DNA of 9,947 nucleotides, from the NCBI GenBank assembly GCA_035291485.1, contig DATDSA010000027.1, positions 1 through 9,947 on the forward strand, in the 5' to 3' direction. Within the stretch, counting starts at the first letter, position 1; each line of letters opens with the position of its first letter. The stretch is from 9FT-COMBO-53-11 sp035291485 (lineage in GTDB: Bacteria > Patescibacteriota > WWE3 > 9FT-COMBO-53-11). Made by a program: the position numbers and the translations under genes. The notes beneath the pieces were generated by a model. That model was given only the letters and a program-made list of their open reading frames with translations, did no database searches and had not been told where the DNA came from. Positions 5,644 through 9,947 of the stretch are shown here, piece by piece.

Positions 5644-7983
5644 ATGGATAAACCGATCGAAACGATTAAAAAATATGTGCGGGCAGTTAACTATCTCTCC
5701 GCGGCCCAGATTTTCCTCAAAGATAACTTTTTGCTCGAACGAAAACTAAAATTTGAAGACATCAAGCCACGCCTCCTGGGGCACTGGGGAACATCTCCCG
5801 GCATCAATTTCGTTTATGCCAATCTAAACTATCTCATCAAAAAACACCGGGCCGAGGTGCTCTTTGTCCTCGGGCCAGGGCACGGTTTTGCCGGGCTGCA
5901 AGCCAATCTGTTTGTCGAAGGAACTCTGGCGAAATACTACCCTGAGGCTTCGCCGGATGCCAAAGGATTGGGGTATATCATCAAAAACTTCAGCTGGCCC
6001 TACGGCTTCCCAAGCCACAGCAACCCCGGAGCACCCGGAGTAATTTTGGAAGGAGGCGAACTCGGCTATGCCTTGTCAACCGCCTATGGCTCCATTCTGG
6101 ACAATCCTGAGCTGATCACCGCCTGCGTGGTAGGTGACGGAGAAGCGGAAACCGGACCAACCGCCACCGCTTGGCACCTGCATCGATTTATCAATCCGGC
6201 CACAAACGGGGCGGTCCTGCCAATTCTTCATCTCAACGGCTATAAAATCTCCGGTCCCACCATCCTTGGCCGGATGGACAACAAAGAGCTGCTGGCGCTT
6301 TTCACCGGTTACGGCTATGACCCGATAATTCTCGAGGGCGAGGGGATATATGAAAAAGCGATTTCGGTCTTTGAGTCTTGCTATCAACAGATAAAAGAGA
6401 TCCAAGAAGCAGCAAAAAGAGGAGCAGATAATCTTCCGCGGCCGCCGATGATTATTCTGAAAACTCTCAAAGGCTGGACCGGAATCAAAACACTTAAAGG
6501 AGTGAAGATCGAGGGAAATTATCCGGCGCACCAAGTCGTCGCCACCGCCGCCAACACCGACAATCAGGAGCTTGAAGAAGTTGAGAAGTGGCTTAAATCA
6601 TATAAGTTCGAGGAACTTTTCGATTCCGACAAAGGATTCTCAAACGAGATCAAAGAACTTGTCCCTGATGGCGAACTCAAGATGGGAGACAATCGGCATG
6701 CTCTGGGAGGAACCGTGATGAAACCGCTGATTTTGCCCGATGCCGCCAAATTTAGCGAAGACGCCAAAATCCCCGGGACCCTGGGGTCAAGCTCGATGCG
6801 CCGAGCCGGAATTTACCTTAATGAGGTGTTCAAACTGAACAAAGACAGCCGCAACTTCAGATTCTTTTCGCCCGATGAGACCTACTCTAATAAGCTGGAC
6901 GCCATCTTTGAAACAACCGCCCGAGCGTGGATACTGCCAAAAGAAGGCTGGGATAAAGACCTGGCAGCCGACGGCCGGGTCATCGAAATGCTCTCGGAGC
7001 ACTCTCTGCAGGGTTTGATGCAAGGGTACATTTTAACCGGCCGCCATGCGATCTTCGCCTCATACGAAGCATTTATCCAAATCATTACCAGCATGGTTGA
7101 CCAGTACGCCAAATTCCTCAAAGTGGCAGCTTCCGATGTGTCTTGGAGGCCCCCCATCCCCTCTCTAAATTATATCCTCACCTCGTCCGGATGGCGGCAG
7201 GAACACAATGGATTTTCGCACCAAAACCCGGGCTTTATCACCGACATGCTTCAAAAACCCGGCTGTGCTGTGAGGGTGTTCTTCCCACCGGATGGAAACT
7301 CAACGCTGACAGTTTTGAAGGACTGTTTGGAATCCAGAAACAGCATCAACGTGATTGTGGCCGGAAAAACTCTGGAACCGCGCTGGCTGACACCGGAGCT
7401 GGCTAAAAAAGAGTTTGATGCCGGGCTGATGACCTGGGATTTCGCCAGCGAGGATGATCCGCACATTGTTTTTGCCGGAGCTGGCGATTACCTAACCAAG
7501 GAGTCTCTCGCCGCCATCGCCATCGTCAAAAAAGAATCTCCGGAAATCCGGGTCCGCTTCGTAAACATCCTGGAACTTTCCGCCTTGGGTCTCGGAAGCG
7601 AGGAGTGTCGAATCCCCGTAAACTTTGACGAATTTTTTACTCCAGATAAACCGGTAATTTTTAACTTCCACGGCTATCCGGGCGCCCTAAAACAGGTGCT
7701 TTTCGACTACGGTAAGGACGAGAGATTCCGGGTCCATGGCTACATCGAAAACGGTTCCACCACCACGCCCCTTGATATGCAAATCAGGAATGGCACCAGC
7801 CGTTGGGATTTGGCGATTGAGGCGTTCCAACTGATGAAAGAGCGGGACTTCCTGGACAACAAAAAGGCGGATGCACTGATAAAAAAGTACCAGGAAAAAA
7901 TGCAAAAGCATCGGCAGTACATCAAAATCCACGGAGTTGATCCCGAGGAAATTGAAAACTGGCAATGGGAAGGAATCAAATAA
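5644..7983 (+). CDS. xfp: Phosphoketolase (xylulose-5-P / fructose-6-P)
   Basis: A thiamine-diphosphate enzyme that cleaves xylulose-5-P and/or fructose-6-P with phosphate, giving acetyl-P plus glyceraldehyde-3-P or erythrose-4-P. At 779 residues it is near the usual length and has the three-part phosphoketolase layout. Active-site residues known from the Bifidobacterium enzyme are all in place: H47 (HWGTSPG), H80 (GPGH), H125 (PSH), the ThDP motif GDGEAETGP at 164-172, H296 (AHQV), E452 (LSEH) and H526 (FSHQNPG). The C-terminal domain has HGYPGAL and GSTTTPLDM. Some normally invariant stretches differ (GPGHGFAG, SHSNPGAPG), so it is a divergent branch. The ATG follows GAGG with a short three-base spacing. 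ackA starts 4 bp after the TAA, forming a complete acetyl-P to ATP module. Single versus dual substrate use cannot be read from sequence. Confidence 0.97.
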   Translation: MDKPIETIKKYVRAVNYLSAAQIFLKDNFLLERKLKFEDIKPRLLGHWGTSPGINFVYANLNYLIKKHRAEVLFVLGPGHGFAGLQANLFVEGTLAKYYPEASPDAKGLGYIIKNFSWPYGFPSHSNPGAPGVILEGGELGYALSTAYGSILDNPELITACVVGDGEAETGPTATAWHLHRFINPATNGAVLPILHLNGYKISGPTILGRMDNKELLALFTGYGYDPIILEGEGIYEKAISVFESCYQQIKEIQEAAKRGADNLPRPPMIILKTLKGWTGIKTLKGVKIEGNYPAHQVVATAANTDNQELEEVEKWLKSYKFEELFDSDKGFSNEIKELVPDGELKMGDNRHALGGTVMKPLILPDAAKFSEDAKIPGTLGSSSMRRAGIYLNEVFKLNKDSRNFRFFSPDETYSNKLDAIFETTARAWILPKEGWDKDLAADGRVIEMLSEHSLQGLMQGYILTGRHAIFASYEAFIQIITSMVDQYAKFLKVAASDVSWRPPIPSLNYILTSSGWRQEHNGFSHQNPGFITDMLQKPGCAVRVFFPPDGNSTLTVLKDCLESRNSINVIVAGKTLEPRWLTPELAKKEFDAGLMTWDFASEDDPHIVFAGAGDYLTKESLAAIAIVKKESPEIRVRFVNILELSALGLGSEECRIPVNFDEFFTPDKPVIFNFHGYPGALKQVLFDYGKDERFRVHGYIENGSTTTPLDMQIRNGTSRWDLAIEAFQLMKERDFLDNKKADALIKKYQEKMQKHRQYIKIHGVDPEEIENWQWEGIK

Positions 7984-7987
7984 ACTA

Positions 7988-9172
7988 ATGGGCAGCTACC
8001 TCATCGTCAACCCGGGCAGCGATTCCAAAAAATATGCGTTCTACAAAGATGGAACGCAGCAGCTCTTCGTCCACTTTGAGCGGGAAGGCAGCAAAATTGT
8101 CGCGACTGTAAAAAGGGGTGAACAGTCTCAAAAGTCAGAAGTTTCCCAGAAAGATTACGACTCTTCCCTTGAGTATCTTCTGCAACTGATGGTTAAAGAC
8201 AAAGTTGTTGCCAAAAAAACCGATATTTCAGGAGCGGGCGTGAGGGTTGTTGCTCCCGGAGATTTTTTTGCGGTCAACAAAATCATCGCCGGCGGATATT
8301 TGGAAAAACTGCGAGAAGCAAGTCGGCAAGCCCCGCTTCATCTCAAGCCGATCATATTGGAAATTGAGAACCTTAATCGGGTATTGCCGGATATTCCGAT
8401 GGCGGCAATTTCCGATAGCGCCTTTCACGCGAATCTCCCCAAACATTCCCGTCTTTATAATCTACCCCAGGAAATGGCGAAAAAGTTTGAGATTTACCGT
8501 TTCGGCTACCACGGGATCTCGGCCCAATCCGTGGTTAACAAAATTAAAACTCTTCTTGGAAACATGCCGCCAAGAACCATTATCTGCCATCTCGGCTCCG
8601 GTTCCAGCATCCATGCTGTAAAGGAAGGAGTTAGCTTTGACACCACGATGGGTTTCACCCCCCTTGAGGGCCTCACGATGGGAACAAGAATCGGAAACAT
8701 CGATGCCGGAGCAGTTCTATTTTTGCTGCAAGAATCGGGAATGAGCCCCTCAGAATTGGAAGATTTCTTCAACACCAAATGCGGACTTCTGGGATTGAGC
8801 GGCAAGACCGCCGACATCCGCGAGTTGATTGAGCTGGAAAAGACCGGAGATGCCAACGCCCGGATCGCTCTTGATGCCTTTACCTACGCTGTCCTCAAAT
8901 ATATCGGCGCCTATACCGCCGCGCTCGGCGGGCTGGATCTCCTAGTCTTTACGGCAACTATTGGGGAGAGGTCCAGTATTATGCGCGAACGGATCTGCCG
9001 CGGCTTGGAAAGTTTGGGAATAATAATTGACGGAGGAAAAAATCAGGAGACGGTGAGCCGGGACGGGTTCCTCGAAAAAAATGAATCTCTGGTGAAAGTC
9101 GCGGTGATTGTCAGTGACGAGATGAAGCAAATGGCCGACGAAACGGCCGCCCTGTGCGATTCTAAGCCTTAA
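7988..9172 (+). CDS. ackA: Acetate kinase, divergent
   Basis: Converts acetyl-P and ADP to acetate and ATP, completing the phosphoketolase pathway. It has 394 residues, normal for the family. Counterparts of known catalytic or binding residues are seen: N8 (IVNPGSDS), R86, H118, D143 (SDSAFH), H175 (FGYHG), H201 (CHLGSG), R234 (MGTRIG) and E378. Several near-invariant positions differ: the usual HLGNG is HLGSG (S204), FTGGIGENS is FTATIGERS (320-330), and HGTSH ends in Ala179. These lie around the nucleotide pocket, so phosphoryl donor or acceptor preference may be altered; this is inference. The start is the ATG 4 bp after xfp; the reading frame is open further up into xfp but the conserved N terminus begins here. 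A GGAAGG sits about 13 bases upstream. The 3' end overlaps the SOD gene by 11 bp. Confidence 0.93.
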   Translation: MGSYLIVNPGSDSKKYAFYKDGTQQLFVHFEREGSKIVATVKRGEQSQKSEVSQKDYDSSLEYLLQLMVKDKVVAKKTDISGAGVRVVAPGDFFAVNKIIAGGYLEKLREASRQAPLHLKPIILEIENLNRVLPDIPMAAISDSAFHANLPKHSRLYNLPQEMAKKFEIYRFGYHGISAQSVVNKIKTLLGNMPPRTIICHLGSGSSIHAVKEGVSFDTTMGFTPLEGLTMGTRIGNIDAGAVLFLLQESGMSPSELEDFFNTKCGLLGLSGKTADIRELIELEKTGDANARIALDAFTYAVLKYIGAYTAALGGLDLLVFTATIGERSSIMRERICRGLESLGIIIDGGKNQETVSRDGFLEKNESLVKVAVIVSDEMKQMADETAALCDSKP

Positions 9173-9794
9173 AGTTCTCTTCAACCTGTTCCCAGTTAAC
9201 CACGTTCCACCAGGCCTCGATGTAATCCGGCCGGCGGTTTTGATACTTGAGATAGTAGGCGTGCTCCCAGATATCCAAACCCAAGAGGGGGGTTAGACCC
9301 TGGGAAAGAGGTGAATCTTGATTGGGGGTTGGCACGACCGAAAGTTTCCCGTCCCCGCTCTTGACTAGCCAAGCCCAACCGCTCCCAAAAATCGCCGCGG
9401 CGGCATCGCTAAATTTCTTTTTGAAATCTTCAAAACTGCCAAATTCACTTTTGACGATACCTTCTAGATCACCACTCGGCTCCCCGCCTACGCTAAAGCT
9501 TCGGCGGGCAGGCCCTCCTTTAGGGCCCATCACCTTCCAAAAGAAGGAGTGATTGAAGTGTCCTCCGCCATGGTTGCGCACCGCGGTCCGAATATCTTCC
9601 GGAATCGAATTCAGATCTTTGAGTAGGTCCTCCAAGGACTTGGACTGCAGATCAGGATATTTCTCCAGCGCCTTGTTCAGCTTCTCCACGTAAGTGGCGT
9701 GATGCTCGCCGTGGTGAATCTGCATCGTCTGGGCGTCGATGTACGGCTCCAGCGCGTCGTAACCGTAGGGAAGCGAGGGAAGTTCAAAAGCCAT
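9162..9794 (-). CDS. sodA: Superoxide dismutase, Mn-type (Fe/Mn family), with repeat-derived insertion
   Basis: A 210-residue cytoplasmic superoxide dismutase that converts superoxide to oxygen and peroxide. Metal ligands are H27, H82 (FNHSFFW), D174 and H178 (DIWEHAYY). GGGHFNHS and Gln159 in TPNQDSPL favour the Mn-type or cambialistic form over the strict Fe type. The N-terminal FELPSLPY and the helix IHHGEHHATYV are typical. Between KGG and GEPSG, where homologues read GGGEP(S/T)G, nine extra residues (PARRSFSVG, 95-103) are encoded by a palindromic 27-bp insertion. The frame stays open and all ligands remain, so the protein is probably active. Start ATG has no Shine-Dalgarno sequence and follows an AT-rich region, hinting at a short or absent leader. 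It converges on ackA with an 11-bp overlap and no visible terminator. Confidence 0.95.
   Translation of the reverse strand: MAFELPSLPYGYDALEPYIDAQTMQIHHGEHHATYVEKLNKALEKYPDLQSKSLEDLLKDLNSIPEDIRTAVRNHGGGHFNHSFFWKVMGPKGGPARRSFSVGGEPSGDLEGIVKSEFGSFEDFKKKFSDAAAAIFGSGWAWLVKSGDGKLSVVPTPNQDSPLSQGLTPLLGLDIWEHAYYLKYQNRRPDYIEAWWNVVNWEQVEENFKA
9483..9512. repeat. Palindromic repeat inserted in frame in the SOD gene
   Basis: CCCGCC (9483-9488) and GGCGGG (9503-9508) flank a 14-base spacer that contains the palindrome AAGCTT. The insertion relative to normal SOD genes is 27 bp, about 9486-9512, with boundaries ambiguous by a few bases because both edges are G-rich. It keeps the reading frame. A second hairpin, GGCCCT/AGGGCC at 9511-9527, is created at its border. 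Hairpin elements of this form are familiar to me from CPR genomes, but no second copy is in this window. Confidence 0.7.
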
Positions 9795-9889
9795 ACAGAT
9801 TAATTTAACAGATTTACTAATTAAAGGATTTCGAATATCGACCAGTCGCTAGGAGCTGTTATAGTATATATAGTATACTATTAGAGAAT
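9795..9889. promoter_or_regulatory. Divergent AT-rich promoter region with dyad
   Basis: This 95-bp gap lies between the divergent SOD gene and the right-edge gene. ATAGTATA (9861-9868) and TATACTAT (9874-9881) form an 8-bp inverted repeat with a 5-bp spacer, and within it ATAGTATACTAT (9870-9881) is a perfect 12-bp palindrome. It sits 9-30 bases before the GTG of the right-edge gene, where a -10 box would be, so it is a plausible operator or promoter. Towards the SOD gene the sequence is also rich in TTAAT-like hexamers, but no clear box pair stands out. Confidence 0.45.
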
Positions 9890-9947
9890 GTGGCTAAACT
9901 GGGAAAGCTTAAGCAGTTCTATCCTTTAGCGCTTCGAGTATTGGACG
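9890..9947 (+). CDS. 5' end of an unidentified gene, cut by the window edge
   Basis: A GTG opens a frame of 19 complete codons that runs off the window, reading MAKLGKLKQFYPLALRVLD. The basic, helical start looks protein-like, and it lies just after the AT-rich dyad, but only weak AGAG stands before it as a ribosome site. The overlapping ATG one base upstream leads to a stop after 13 codons, so the GTG frame is preferred. The product cannot be identified from this fragment. Confidence 0.35.
   Translation, partial: MAKLGKLKQFYPLALRVLD

Noticed and set aside
7937..7987. In-frame ATG start for ackA inside the end of xfp
   Set aside because: The extra 17 residues are not family-like; the conserved kinase N terminus begins at the ATG at 7988.
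1..9947. CRISPR array, insertion sequence, prophage or defence system
   Set aside because: No spaced repeat array, transposase, integrase, phage gene or recognisable defence gene was found; most genes are housekeeping.

Overview
The window looks like a piece of chromosome from an uncultivated bacterium, most likely a member of the Candidate Phyla Radiation (Patescibacteria). This placement is inference from gene content. It rests on an RNase Y with no membrane anchor, a compact phosphoketolase-acetate kinase pair, and a short palindromic repeat carried in frame inside a protein gene. TGA ends several genes here (the HU gene, the YmdB-type gene and the ASCH-like gene), so the code is not the TGA-glycine code of Gracilibacteria/SR1. 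No rRNA, CRISPR array, transposase or integrase is visible.

Left half (1-5300), all leftward on the minus strand. In transcription order it holds an ASCH-like protein and a divergent uracil-DNA-glycosylase-like protein joined by an ATGA overlap, a strong intrinsic terminator, recA, a shortened RNase Y (rny), a YmdB-type metallophosphoesterase, an HU-family DNA-binding protein with a TTG start, and a PerM/AI-2E-type membrane protein. The recA-rny-ymdB neighbourhood is familiar from many bacteria (DNA recombination, mRNA decay, phosphodiesterase). HU adds a nucleoid function.

Middle (5297-5643). A mostly non-coding stretch carries a tRNA-Pro(GGG) gene on the plus strand with an encoded CCA end, several small inverted repeats, and a degenerate partial copy of the 5' part of that tRNA 56 bp upstream.

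Right half (5644-9947). A two-gene plus-strand operon encodes phosphoketolase (xfp) and acetate kinase (ackA). Together they cleave xylulose-5-P or fructose-6-P with phosphate to acetyl-P and then make ATP and acetate. Converging on ackA, with an 11-bp 3' overlap, is a minus-strand Mn-type superoxide dismutase gene. It contains an in-frame 27-bp palindromic insertion that adds nine residues. A short AT-rich divergent promoter region with a strong dyad separates the SOD gene from the start of an unidentified plus-strand gene cut by the window edge.

The most unusual points are the repeat-derived peptide in the SOD, the ASCH/UDG-like pair ending in a terminator directly before recA, the anchorless RNase Y, and the altered nucleotide-site residues of the acetate kinase.
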